From Enterobacterales bacterium (GTDB taxonomy: Bacteria; Pseudomonadota; Gammaproteobacteria; Enterobacterales; Kangiellaceae), in the NCBI GenBank assembly GCA_030949565.1, contig JAUZSK010000005.1, forward strand, positions 62,001 to 126,000: a stretch of DNA of 64,000 nucleotides, in the 5' to 3' direction. The notes beneath the pieces were generated by a model. That model saw only the letters and a list, made by a program, of their open reading frames with translations, searched no databases and had not been told where the DNA came from. A program made the position numbers and the translations under genes. Shown here one piece after another: positions 36,825-45,538 of this stretch. Numbering within the stretch: the stretch's first letter is position 1; each line of letters opens with the position of its first letter.

Positions 36825-37340
36825 TTATAAGATTTTTTGGTAGAGCACCGCTGCAAATGCACCATTGTCATCACGGTGAGTATATTGCTCAACTTGTTTC
36901 ATACCAATTTTTTTCATGATATTGATAGAAGCAAAATTTTCAGTTAACGCGGTTGCTGAAAATTTTTCTGGGCGTAGTTGCGCCGTGAGTTGCTTAATAA
37001 TATGGGCGGCAGCTTCAGTTGCATAACCTTTGCCCCAGCTTAACTGATTGAAGCGCCAACCAATTTCTAAGTTGTGCAATTGGGGTGGGTTGTGCTTAAA
37101 ATTATCACTAAAAAAAGTCTATAGGTCGAATTAAAATCCAGCCAAGTGCCGCACCCTGCTCTAAATCTGACACACGCCACAAGCCCCAGCCTTTGCTTGC
37201 TTGGGTAAATGCAGCAATGCGCGGTACAAACCAGTTTTAAGTTTTTCTCGGCTAGTCGTCTTGCCATTGGTAATGTAGCGCATGACATTCGGGTCTTGAT
37301 CCAGATTGAACAGAAATTCAATATCATCGGTTTGTTTCAT
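36825..37340 (-). pseudogene. GNAT-family N-acetyltransferase, two one-base shifts
   Basis: Starting at ATG 37340 the first frame gives MKQTDDIEFLFNLDQDPNVM and then ITNGKTTSREKLKTG. Adding one T to the TTT run near 37227 continues as FVPRIAAFTQASKGWGLWRV and GWILIRPIDFF; removing one T from the T7 run near 37111 continues as SDNFKHNPPQLHNLEIGWRF. The C-terminal part holds the acetyl-CoA site (WGKGYATEAAAHIIKQ) and the usual GNAT ending (SINIMKKIGM). The whole, about 170 residues, is a RimJ/RimL-type acetyltransferase. The substrate is unknown. Confidence 0.75.
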
Positions 37341-37436
37341 ATCACATAAAGCATAAGCTTAAGCGACTTGAGGGTGGCATCGTTATAGCCGTCATCTACA
37401 TTTCCTTTACACTATGGGTCTAACTAAATCCCAAAA

Positions 37437-38150
37437 CTAGCCTTCAGCCTGTAAATAGGCATTTCGTCCCGCATTGTAAGCATCCACTAGGTGGTCGATA
37501 TCATCTTGCTGATAAGGTCTTAGACCGCTCATGATGATTTTCTTTTCACCGATTCCAATGGACTGACCATCGGCTCTTAAATCAAAATTCATAGTCACAA
37601 TACCGCGCTTGCCGTTGACCACAAAATCACAATGATTGAGGTGCACTTCTGGCGCATGCTGAGAAAAGCGATTAAAAGATAAGGACATCTGGTCATAAAT
37701 AACCATCGGTCGCCGAGTATTAATCATCGCATTCTCTTGCTTCATCAATTCAATAATAACGTGAGGAAAGGTCTTACCAGAAAAAGCGACATAAGCTCTT
37801 ATTAATCCCTCGATAAACTCGGGTTCTTGAGTCATCACTCCGTCACGGGTAACTTCAAGCAATGATTTTTGACGCTCATTTTGAGCCACAATGCTATGCT
37901 CGGAGGCGATAAACTCCACCGGCATTCCACCACTGACCATTCCTTGAAAGTCAAAGCTCATATTTCGGCTAATACCATATTTTGAAAGAATCACTGAAAA
38001 AAGAAGATCGCCGGGAATGCAGAAACGGCTGTTATCCATATCGTGTAATGGATTAAAATCACCCGCAATACCCTTGGCAAAATCGCTCCCTTGCTGTTTA
38101 GAAAAACAATAAGCGTCGCCCTTCCGGCTAAAATAATCTTGTGTAAACAT
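37437..38150 (-). CDS. DUF3581 family protein
   Basis: 237 residues from ATG 38150, which has GGAG at six bases; the frame opens at GTG 38156. The N-terminal FSKQQGSDFAKGIAGDFNPLHD with RFCIPGDLLFSVIL is the DUF3581 hallmark. The GDFNPLH and GDL patterns resemble hotdog-fold MaoC-like hydratases, in which Asp and His are catalytic, so a thioester-related activity is possible but unproven. Found mainly in gammaproteobacteria. No operon partner. Confidence 0.85.
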   Translation of the reverse strand: MFTQDYFSRKGDAYCFSKQQGSDFAKGIAGDFNPLHDMDNSRFCIPGDLLFSVILSKYGISRNMSFDFQGMVSGGMPVEFIASEHSIVAQNERQKSLLEVTRDGVMTQEPEFIEGLIRAYVAFSGKTFPHVIIELMKQENAMINTRRPMVIYDQMSLSFNRFSQHAPEVHLNHCDFVVNGKRGIVTMNFDLRADGQSIGIGEKKIIMSGLRPYQQDDIDHLVDAYNAGRNAYLQAEG

Positions 38151-38405
38151 TACCACTCCAAATAACAGTCATTGCCCTGTCCAATCCTTGAAAGGCTAAA
38201 AATTTCTAAAAATAATAATTAAAAATTGGTCAATCCTTAACCATATCAAAAATACCGCGGACTATACAGACCTTTGTTAACAAATACCATAGTTCAAGCC
38301 AACAAACTTTTGTGCGAGAGTGCTTAAAAAGCTCTGTCTTGATTTCCATTCTAAGGCGAAGCATTGTAGAATTCCCCCCCTATTTTATCTACTAGGAATG
38401 AAAAG

Positions 38406-39123
38406 ATGGGTCGCGCGTTTCAAAATCGTAAAGAATCAATGGCAAAAACCTCCGATGCCAACGCTAAAATCTATAGTAAATACAGTCGAGAAATTTATGT
38501 TTGTGCGAAATCCGGCGGTACCGACATTGACGGTAACCTCGCTTTAAGAGGCTTAATTGATCGAGCTAAAAAAAGATCAAGTGCCCAGCCATGTGATTGA
38601 AAAAGCGGTAGACAAGGCTAAAGGTGGTCAGGGAGAGGACTTTGCGGTCGCTCGTTATGAAGGTTACGGCCCCGGCAACTGTATGGTGATTGTAGACTGC
38701 TTAACCGATAACCCTAATCGTACTTTTGGCGATGTCAGAATTTGTTTTACCAAAACCAATAGTAAAATTGGTACTCAAGGCAGCGTATCGCATATGTTTG
38801 ATCATAGTGCTATTTTTGTCTTTAAGGGCGACGATGAAGAAACCGCACTCGATGCTTTGATGGCTGCTGATGTTGATGTGACGGATATTGAATGTGAAGA
38901 AGGCAACATCACTATTTTTGCCCCACACAATGAATACTTTAAAGCAAAACAAGCGCTTCTAACGGCTTTTGAAGGCATAGAATTTGAGGTGGATGAGATA
39001 CAGTTTATCCCGCAAACCCCCTCGCCCATTGCTGACGATGATATCGAAATGTTTGATAAATTTATTGCAATGCTAAACGAATTAGACGATGTTCAGAATA
39101 TTTATCACAATCTGGAGGTCTAG
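38406..39123 (+). pseudogene. YebC/PmpR-family regulator (YeeN type), frame-shifted in an A7 run
   Basis: The first frame starts at ATG 38406 with [20 protein letters not shown] and breaks at residue 65 or so. The second continues [20 protein letters not shown] to the end, ending DDVQNIYHNLEV. Removing one A from the A7 run at 38567-38573 restores the family sequence (IDRAKKDQVP). The intact protein would be about 239 residues. YebC-family proteins act in transcription or in translation of proline-rich stretches. This member has the typical internal motifs GYGPGNCMVIVDCLTDNPNR and GSVSHMFDH. Confidence 0.88.
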
Positions 39124-39237
39124 TTTCTAGATTAGAGGTGCTAGCTCGTCAGTTAAAACCCACCCTCAACCTAGCCTTCTCCCTGAGGTAGAAGAAATCA
39201 AAGGGGGGCAGAACCATTGATTTAAAAAACCACTCTA

Positions 39238-39356
39238 GTTCCCATGCTCCCGCGTGGGAATTCATACCCATGATTAGATCTAATTGGTTTCTCAATCTGA
39301 ATAAGATATTTTATTTAGATTTCCTACGTATTCCCACGGAGGACCATGGGAACCAG
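39238..39356. repeat. Inverted pair of GTTCCCATG...CGTGGGAAT repeats
   Basis: Two copies face each other: 39238-39261 (GTTCCCATGCTCCCGCGTGG...) and 39329-39356 on the opposite strand, about 70 bases apart. A third copy lies at 5055-5082. They fill the spacer between yebC and the sulfur transporter genes and could form a long hairpin. Confidence 0.6.
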
Positions 39357-39425
39357 AAATTTCTGATGAGAATAGATAGTCGACTAGGTGGTTTTAATTA
39401 ATTTTAGTCAAACGATCGGCCGTTG

Positions 39426-39851
39426 TTAAGACTGCAAATAACGTGCTTTAACCCAGTCTGAAGTTTTCATTCCTAATAGCATCACCAATGCGAAAACCAC
39501 TATTTTTATATCACCACCAGATAGATTAGCCAACACGGGGCCCGGACAAAGCCCCGTCATTCCCCAGCCGACTCCGAAAATGACCGCGCCCATGATCAAT
39601 TGTTTATTGATTGGTGCCGGATTACTACTAGCGATAGGGCTGCCGGTTAGTGACAGTTTTCGATTATGGATAAACAACCAGTAGCTAAGGCTAAATACGG
39701 AAAAAGCGGCGCCCATAACCACCAAAAGGCTTGCGTCCCAATCACCAAATACATCCAGAAAACTCAATACCTTTTGTGGGTTTACCATTTGTGACACGGT
39801 GAGGCCTATGCCAAATAACAATCCAGAAACCAAGGCAATTAATATCCTCAT
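39426..39851 (-). CDS. YeeE/YedE-family sulfur transporter subunit (PmpB type), pair 1
   Basis: 141 residues with about four transmembrane segments. The signature GWGMTGLCPGP marks the half-size DUF6691-type YeeE/YedE protein, whose Cys is expected to bind the sulfur substrate. Its start overlaps the stop of the upstream partner as ATGA, so the two are translated together. Full-length YeeE imports thiosulfate; half-size pairs (PmpA/PmpB) are implicated in reactive sulfur handling. N-terminal GIGLTVSQMVNPQKVLSFLD is the other family hallmark. Confidence 0.85.
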   Translation of the reverse strand: MRILIALVSGLLFGIGLTVSQMVNPQKVLSFLDVFGDWDASLLVVMGAAFSVFSLSYWLFIHNRKLSLTGSPIASSNPAPINKQLIMGAVIFGVGWGMTGLCPGPVLANLSGGDIKIVVFALVMLLGMKTSDWVKARYLQS

Positions 39852-40276
39852 ACCCCACCCCCAGCCAAAAGATTAACTATGATAACGGTTAGCATGGCAC
39901 ACCCCATAAATAGAAGGGTCGCGGTAATAGATCGAGGTGCTAACCGCCCGACACCACAAATTCCATGACCACTGGTACAGCCACCGGCCATATTAGTTCC
40001 AAATCCCACTAAAAAGGCTGCTACAAGGATAACGGGCCATGAAAAATCGAGTTTTACAGGTAAATTAAAGCCAAAGGGTGCGGCAACTAACGGCCCTAAA
40101 ACCATGCCTAACAAAAAAGCAAAACGCCAGCTCATTTCCGACAAGTTTTTTGAAAACACACCGAATATAATGCCTGAAAGCCCTGCAACTCGTCCTTTAA
40201 AGAGTAGTAAAACCACCGCCGATAAACCAATAATTAAGCCACCGATGGCACCTGAAACTGGCGTGAAATCTGTCAT
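39848..40276 (-). CDS. YeeE/YedE-family sulfur transporter subunit (PmpA type), pair 1
   Basis: 142 residues with four transmembrane segments. The GGCTSGHGICGVGRLAPRS motif is the conserved cysteine loop of this family (two Cys expected in the sulfur path), and the N-terminal GLIIGLSAVVLLLFKGRVAGLSGI is also typical. It overlaps its partner by four bases. Upstream, at 40324-40337, lies an FNR-like site. Together the two make one thiosulfate/persulfide-type permease (inference). Confidence 0.87.
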   Translation of the reverse strand: MTDFTPVSGAIGGLIIGLSAVVLLLFKGRVAGLSGIIFGVFSKNLSEMSWRFAFLLGMVLGPLVAAPFGFNLPVKLDFSWPVILVAAFLVGFGTNMAGGCTSGHGICGVGRLAPRSITATLLFMGCAMLTVIIVNLLAGGGV

Positions 40277-40323
40277 AATTGAAGTTCTCCTAGACCCTAA
40301 TGGCCCAATATGTCAAATAAATA

Positions 40324-40337
40324 TTGACTTAGATCAA
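40324..40337. promoter_or_regulatory. FNR/ANR-like box
   Basis: TTGAC-TTAG-ATCAA, nine of ten matches to the FNR consensus TTGAT-N4-ATCAA, between the divergent sulfur transporter pair and the FadL gene. It centres about 54 bases before the start of the permease gene. Oxygen-linked control of the sulfur island is suggested. Confidence 0.5.
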
Positions 40338-40427
40338 GTATTTTCTATAAATTTTAATTTGAATCTGGTACATTAGCAATAGATAAATTAGGGATTTATG
40401 TTATTAGATTACATGAATTGCGTTGCA

Positions 40428-40442
40428 GACGAGTGACTCGTC
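40428..40442. promoter_or_regulatory. Palindrome GACGAGT-G-ACTCGTC upstream of the FadL gene
   Basis: Perfect 7-bp inverted repeat around one base, 58 bases before the FadL start codon. It could be an operator or a small hairpin in the leader; no T-run follows. Confidence 0.4.
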
Positions 40443-40499
40443 CGTTATTATAAGGTTTAATCGACCAAGTATTATCAACAATAAGATAGGGGAAAATAA

Positions 40500-41927
40500 A
40501 TGAATAAGAGTAAAATAGCATTAGCTATAATGCTTTCTGGCTTAGTTTCGACCAGCGTCCTTGCGACCAATGGTTACTTTGCACACGGCTATGGCGCAAA
40601 AGAAAAGGGAATGGCTGGCGCTGGCGTCGCCAAAGCAGGAAATTCAATTTCTTCGGCTAACAATCCAGCACTTCTCGTCGATGTCGGTGATCGAATGGAT
40701 ATCGGTTTTTCAATTTTTAATCCAGTCCGTAGTGTTAATGTATCGGGCGAACCTTCTCTACCAGCGGGTTTTTCTCCAGTAATTGGCGGTATTCCTAGCT
40801 GTTCAGCGCCAGGAGTAGCGCCTTGCCAAGTGCCTTTTTCGATGAATACAGGTACCACTGAATCAACTCGAGAATGGTTCCTCGTTCCAGCATTTGGTTA
40901 CTCATCTCGAATAGACGACACTTCTGTCTGGGGAATTTCAGTTTATGGTAATGGTGGAATGAACTCTACCTATAAAGGAAGCGATACTCGCATTCCTTCA
41001 GCTCGTATCCTGGATCCAAATACTAATAGCATCGTTAACTCTTCAGGTATTTTTGGTGCAGGCAACACAGGGGTTGATTTATCTCAATTATTTATTAACA
41101 CGACTTACGCTTATAAAGCCAGTGAATCACTGGATTTAGGTGTTAGTTTAATCCTTGGTGTGCAGACCTTTGAAGCAATTGGTCTTGGTCCTTTCGCCAA
41201 CATCTCTTCAGATCCAACAAAATTAACCAACAATGGTAAAGATGTTGCTTACGGACTTGGCTTTAAGCTAGGTGGTAACCTTGATTTAACAGAAACCATT
41301 ACATTAGGTATGTCTTACCAGTCTGAAATCAATATGACTGAGTTTAAAGACTATGCAGGTTTGTTTGCTCAAGGTGGTGATTTTGATGTTCCCGCCACTT
41401 TTACTGTTGGTCTAGCAGTCGATATCACTCCAACATCGACCTTTTTAGTTGATTACCAAGGTATTTACTATTCAGATGTTGCTGCAATAGCTAACACTAT
41501 TTCACCTATAACTTCAGGACAGTGCTTTGATTCACTTAATACCTTCTTGTTTACCGGCGCTCCTGGTAACGCAACTGGACCGGGTTGTTTAGGTGGTTCT
41601 AACGGTGCAGGTTTCGGATGGGATGATATGTTTGTCACTAAAGTTGGTTATGAATGGGCCGTTGGTGAAGATACCATGCGTGTTGGTTACAGCATTACTA
41701 ATCAACCAATTCCAAAGACTGAAGTGAACTTTAACTTGTTAGCACCCGGTGTTATCGAGAAACACTTCACTGCTGGATATACTATGAAGCACGGTGAAAA
41801 CGAGTGGACTTTCTTCTTGATGTACGCTCCCGAAGTCGAAGTCAGCGGTCAATCAGCTTTTGATCCAGCTCAAACTATTAGCTTCAAAATGCATCAGTTA
41901 GAGTTTGGGGTAGATTTCCAGTTCTAA
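40500..41927 (+). CDS. FadL/OmpP1-family outer-membrane protein
   Basis: 475 residues. Signal peptide (LAIMLSGLVSTSVLA) then the FadL start TNGYFAHGYGAKEKGMAGAGVA and the N-terminal hatch region with SSANNPALL. The rest is alternating beta-strand sequence with a C-terminal FGVDFQF typical of outer-membrane barrels. Family members carry hydrophobic molecules across the outer membrane. Since it sits between two sulfur transporter pairs and divergent from one of them, uptake of hydrophobic sulfur or polysulfide is a reasonable but unproven guess. A strong terminator follows. Confidence 0.9.
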   Translation: MNKSKIALAIMLSGLVSTSVLATNGYFAHGYGAKEKGMAGAGVAKAGNSISSANNPALLVDVGDRMDIGFSIFNPVRSVNVSGEPSLPAGFSPVIGGIPSCSAPGVAPCQVPFSMNTGTTESTREWFLVPAFGYSSRIDDTSVWGISVYGNGGMNSTYKGSDTRIPSARILDPNTNSIVNSSGIFGAGNTGVDLSQLFINTTYAYKASESLDLGVSLILGVQTFEAIGLGPFANISSDPTKLTNNGKDVAYGLGFKLGGNLDLTETITLGMSYQSEINMTEFKDYAGLFAQGGDFDVPATFTVGLAVDITPTSTFLVDYQGIYYSDVAAIANTISPITSGQCFDSLNTFLFTGAPGNATGPGCLGGSNGAGFGWDDMFVTKVGYEWAVGEDTMRVGYSITNQPIPKTEVNFNLLAPGVIEKHFTAGYTMKHGENEWTFFLMYAPEVEVSGQSAFDPAQTISFKMHQLEFGVDFQF

Positions 41928-41944
41928 TCAACATTGCATTAAAC

Positions 41945-41971
41945 AAAAAGGGCGCTTCGGCGCCCTTTTTT
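41945..41971. terminator. Rho-independent terminator with UUCG loop
   Basis: Stem AAAAAGGGCGC / GCGCCCTTTTT with a TTCG tetraloop, symmetrical so that it works for both convergent genes. Confidence 0.9.
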
Positions 41972-41994
41972 ATTGGAAAAAAATGTAAAACGGC

Positions 41995-42438
41995 TTAATC
42001 ATTTCGATATAAAGTTTTAGGGATCATTGGTTGTAAATACATTCCTATATACATCCCAACCAGCATGGTCACAACAAACACTAAAACAGCTGGGTTCATC
42101 AAGCTTAATGAGGTAATCGCAGGGCCAGGGCAGAAACCACCCAAGCCCCATCCGGCTCCAAAAAGTGCGGCTCCGATGACTAAGGGCAAATCAATTTTAG
42201 TTCGTGTCGGAAGCTTAAACTCACTATCACATAAAGGTGTTTTTAATTTGGGTTTAACAAAATGGAAAATAAGTGAATAGACGCTGATTGCGCCAGCCAT
42301 CACAAAGATTAAGCTTATATCCCATTGACCAAAAATATCAAGGAATGCAATCACCTTACTTGGCATCGTCATACCGGCAATAGCCAAACCTAACGCAAAT
42401 AGAAATCCTGAAATAAAAGTATAGATAAAAGTTCTCAT
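41995..42438 (-). CDS. YeeE/YedE-family sulfur transporter subunit (PmpB type), pair 2
   Basis: 147 residues, four transmembrane segments, with GWGLGGFCPGPAI and the N-terminal GLAIAGMTMPSKVIAFLDIFG. It follows its partner by 30 bases and ends the operon that starts with the persulfide dioxygenase-rhodanese gene. It is homologous but not identical to pair 1 (both have the CPGP cysteine), so pair 2 is a diverged copy rather than a recent duplicate. Confidence 0.85.
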   Translation of the reverse strand: MRTFIYTFISGFLFALGLAIAGMTMPSKVIAFLDIFGQWDISLIFVMAGAISVYSLIFHFVKPKLKTPLCDSEFKLPTRTKIDLPLVIGAALFGAGWGLGGFCPGPAITSLSLMNPAVLVFVVTMLVGMYIGMYLQPMIPKTLYRND

Positions 42439-42468
42439 ATCAAACCTACTTTAGATAAAATGTTCAGC

Positions 42469-42891
42469 TTACGCGATATAGAGGTTAACAACCCAAACAA
42501 CCGTGGCTCCGGTTAGCATAAAAGTCGGAACAGCCACCAACGAGCGAACAGAAAACCGACTAATACCACAAATACCGTGCCCGCTAGTACAGCCACAACC
42601 AATATGGGTTCCAATTCCAACTAACAATCCGGCCAAAGCAACCATCCAAGTGGTTCGGTTAATTTCAACCACAAAACGTTCAGGCATAATGAAGGAAAAA
42701 ATCAAGCCTCCACAAATAATTCCACACAAAAAGAGTACGCGCCAAGCAATTTCGCCTGATTTAGGTCGTAAAACACCTTCAATTATCCCTGAAATTCCAG
42801 CTATTCGCCCCCTAGCCAGCATAAGCAAGGCAGCCGATAAACCGATCACCATACCGCCCAATAGTGGTTTAATTATCTCAAAGTCTTGCAT
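42469..42891 (-). CDS. YeeE/YedE-family sulfur transporter subunit (PmpA type), pair 2
   Basis: 140 residues, four transmembrane segments. Conserved GCGCTSGHGICGISRFSVRS and GMVIGLSAALLMLARGRIAGISGI. Lies 25 bases after the dioxygenase-rhodanese gene, in one operon with it, so the permease probably supplies or clears the sulfur that this enzyme oxidises. Confidence 0.87.
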   Translation of the reverse strand: MQDFEIIKPLLGGMVIGLSAALLMLARGRIAGISGIIEGVLRPKSGEIAWRVLFLCGIICGGLIFSFIMPERFVVEINRTTWMVALAGLLVGIGTHIGCGCTSGHGICGISRFSVRSLVAVPTFMLTGATVVWVVNLYIA

Positions 42892-42916
42892 TATGCATCC
42901 TCATTGTTTGACCGCT

Positions 42917-43933
42917 TTATTTAATTACCGGATGACCGGTCTCAATCCACTGCGCAATACCATCCACTAAATGTTTACCATTTTTAAAGCCTAACTCGCG
43001 GGTCATTTCTAAAGCCAGCGCAGATCTTTCTCCATGCGCACAGAAAAATACGACTCCTTCAGCGTGGTTAATCATATTTTCTAAATCACGCACTGCTGCT
43101 TCTAAATGACGTAGCGGAATCCGAATAGAATTTTCAATCGTTCCCACTTGTTTCACTTCTTCTTCTTCGCGTAGGTCAACCAATAAATATCCCTCTAGCG
43201 AGGCGAGTTGTTCAGGCTTAAGAGCAACATTGTCTCCGAAGCTATCGCCGAGACCATCACCAAAGTGTTGATTGAACGGAACCGCTATATCCATCAGTTT
43301 GGGGTTGGGAAGATTAAGGTTGTCCATAATCTCAATAAACGCCTCTCTGGTCTTATTAAAATATCGTGGATTCTGTAATTTTTCTCGTCCAATAGTCGAA
43401 GCATGTTCGCCTTTATAATCATGGCCTGGCCAGACCATGGTATCGTCGGGTAGGGTAAAGAGTTTTTCAGAAATCGAATCATACAGCTGTCCAGCATCAC
43501 CGTTTTGAAAATCAGTTCTACCGTTACCTCTGATAAATAAAGTATCACCAGTAAAGACCATACCTTGAGCATAAAAACAGCAAGAGTCATTAGTATGACC
43601 CGGAGTATAAAAAACCTTCAGCTCAATACCATCAATAGAGATGCTATCGCCATCGGTCAGTTTGCGAGAGACAGTGGATGTATTCGCCTGCTCGGATAAA
43701 CAGGTCATACAGCGGGTAATATTTCTTAATTGGCCTAAACCCGTTTTATGATCAGCGTGAATATGGGTATCCATAGCCACCACTAATTTCAAATTATTTT
43801 GACCTAGAAATTTTAGATAATCATCGACGCGATCGAGAACAGGGTCAATAATTAACGCTTCTGAGCCTTTCGCTTTAGCTAGCAGATAGGTAAATGTACT
43901 TGAAATTGGATCAAAAAATTGTTTGAAAATCAC
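42917..43933 (-). CDS. Persulfide dioxygenase-rhodanese fusion (PRF type)
   Basis: 338 residues. N-terminal ETHE1-like MBL domain: metal motif HIHADHKTG, then TPGHTNDS, TGDTLFIRGNGRTDF and WPGHDY, giving the mononuclear iron site of persulfide dioxygenases. C-terminal rhodanese domain (about 240-338) with catalytic Cys in FFCAHGERSALA. Such fusions oxidise glutathione persulfide to sulfite and transfer sulfane sulfur between glutathione and thiosulfate. First gene of an operon with the second permease pair. Confidence 0.93.
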   Translation of the reverse strand: MIFKQFFDPISSTFTYLLAKAKGSEALIIDPVLDRVDDYLKFLGQNNLKLVVAMDTHIHADHKTGLGQLRNITRCMTCLSEQANTSTVSRKLTDGDSISIDGIELKVFYTPGHTNDSCCFYAQGMVFTGDTLFIRGNGRTDFQNGDAGQLYDSISEKLFTLPDDTMVWPGHDYKGEHASTIGREKLQNPRYFNKTREAFIEIMDNLNLPNPKLMDIAVPFNQHFGDGLGDSFGDNVALKPEQLASLEGYLLVDLREEEEVKQVGTIENSIRIPLRHLEAAVRDLENMINHAEGVVFFCAHGERSALALEMTRELGFKNGKHLVDGIAQWIETGHPVIK

Positions 43934-44132
43934 TGAAGGTACCTCTCCATTCCGTTGAAATATAACGCTTTGGTTAAATAAATGAGACTAACTAGCATTA
44001 ATATTAGCTGAAAATAGTTACTTTTACCCAAAAATAGCCCTAATTAAAATAGGCGCAATGCCTGATCGGCTGGAAAAATAACCATTTCCTGTCTATTCTT
44101 AGAAGCATAACGACCAGAGGAACACACTTGCA

Positions 44133-45338
44133 ATGGAAGTCATCATCTTTATTAGTGGACTTGCGGTAGGCGGCGGTAGCCTTTATTACCTGCTCAATCA
44201 AAAACTGAAAAAACGCATTCAGGAATGGCAAGATCTATTAAAATCTTCACAGCACAATCTTGAGAATTCGATTAAACAGCATGAAATTGAGCTTTCAAAT
44301 AATAGTCAAAATGACTCTGAACGCAAAGATCGCTACCTTGCTATGACTTCACAAGTACTCGATGATATTGCTAACAACGCCGACGCCACTTCGGAAGAAT
44401 TATCGGATATTACGTCAAAAATATCAATATTAACCGATATGGTCAACCGCATCACCGATATGTCTTCCGAAGCAAAAAGTACCTCAACAACTGGAATGGA
44501 GAGGATTTCCACCGTTTTAAATGATTTGGAAAAACTGACCCAATCTCGCCACGATTTAAATACAATCTTAGAAAAATTTGCAGAAGTGCAAGCCAAAACA
44601 GTTGCCATACGCTTTATCGGCGAAGAGGCTGAAATGCTGGCGTTAAATGCCGCTATCGAAGCGGCTAGAGCCGGAGATGCGGGGCGAGGCTTTGCGGTGG
44701 TAGCAGACAGTATGAAATCCCTAGCCAAAAATAGCCAAGAGACGACTAATGAAATACTCAGTATTGTGACCGAAAGCGATAGTATTATTAAAACCATCGT
44801 CGATAATTTTGAATTTAGTGGTAATCAGCTAAATCTATCAATCAATACTTTAGTTGAAAACTTTGGCGAAATTAATCAAGCCGTTGAAGTCATCGAAGAC
44901 CAAGCTAAAAAAATTGACGTTGATAATAGCCAAACAACTTCTAAAATGCAGAAAGTAGCCGCCAATACTACTACCTCGGTCGAAACCTTAGTCAAGCAAT
45001 TAAGTGAATTAGTATCCTTAATTACGGGCAAATCGATCATTAACATCTCGCCGAAAGAAGCCTATGAAAAGTGGGACCAATTTGATCAAGTCATTGATGT
45101 GCGTAGGCCACAAGAGCTGGAAGACGAACTAGGGCATATCGCAGGAATACGCTATAGCACCTTGCAAACTCACTTTAAGCAGGATGTAAAATCGCTTGAT
45201 CCGAACAAAACCTACCTGTTTATCTGTCGCAGTGGAGGGCGTTCGACAAAAGCCGCGCAAATGGCGATCGCCAATGGTATCACTAATGTCTACAATCTCG
45301 ATGGCGGTATGCTTGAATGGCGCAAACAGCACCTTTAA
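44133..45338 (+). CDS. Membrane-anchored chemotaxis signalling domain fused to a rhodanese domain
   Basis: 401 residues from ATG 44133. One N-terminal transmembrane helix (about residues 3-22) and a short coiled coil lead to an MCP signalling domain whose tip reads [27 protein letters not shown] with FIGEE where most MCPs have IAxQTN. The last 105 residues are a rhodanese domain (NISPKEAYEKWDQFDQVIDVRRPQELEDELGHI) with the catalytic loop CRSGGRS intact. There is no periplasmic sensor, so the C-terminal rhodanese is likely the sensor, loaded with persulfide in the cytoplasm. It stands in a sulfide-detoxification island, between the dioxygenase-rhodanese gene and a second dioxygenase gene. I know no characterised protein of this architecture. 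Confidence 0.9.
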   Translation: MEVIIFISGLAVGGGSLYYLLNQKLKKRIQEWQDLLKSSQHNLENSIKQHEIELSNNSQNDSERKDRYLAMTSQVLDDIANNADATSEELSDITSKISILTDMVNRITDMSSEAKSTSTTGMERISTVLNDLEKLTQSRHDLNTILEKFAEVQAKTVAIRFIGEEAEMLALNAAIEAARAGDAGRGFAVVADSMKSLAKNSQETTNEILSIVTESDSIIKTIVDNFEFSGNQLNLSINTLVENFGEINQAVEVIEDQAKKIDVDNSQTTSKMQKVAANTTTSVETLVKQLSELVSLITGKSIINISPKEAYEKWDQFDQVIDVRRPQELEDELGHIAGIRYSTLQTHFKQDVKSLDPNKTYLFICRSGGRSTKAAQMAIANGITNVYNLDGGMLEWRKQHL

Positions 45339-45468
45339 TCATGGCCGGATGAACCTATTGTGTTTATGAAAATAGATGTTGATATCCGTCATTCTCGAGT
45401 TATTTTATCGGCAATCCAAGTGTTGCAAAAGATTCTCTCAAAATCACCCATTTTCTATAGCAATTACT

Positions 45469-45488
45469 ATATTAGTAATATCTAATAT
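45469..45488. promoter_or_regulatory. Inverted repeat ATATTAG-N6-CTAATAT upstream of the dioxygenase operon
   Basis: Perfect 7-bp arms ATATTAG (45469-45475) and CTAATAT (45482-45488) in an AT-rich stretch 51 bases before the dioxygenase start. The form and place suit an ArsR-family persulfide sensor (BigR/SqrR type), whose operators are AT-rich inverted repeats. No such regulator is encoded in the window. Confidence 0.5.
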
Positions 45489-45538
45489 GTTATATTAATC
45501 CATATTCTTATAGTAATTTATCATAGAGATACTGAACA

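Noticed and set aside
37067-37327. 86-residue minus-strand frame inside the GNAT gene
   Set aside because: It is an off-frame reading; the acetyltransferase motifs appear only when the neighbouring frames are joined.
39426-42891. Recent tandem duplication of one permease operon
   Set aside because: The two pairs share motifs but differ through most of their length, and their arrangement around FadL is not a simple duplication.
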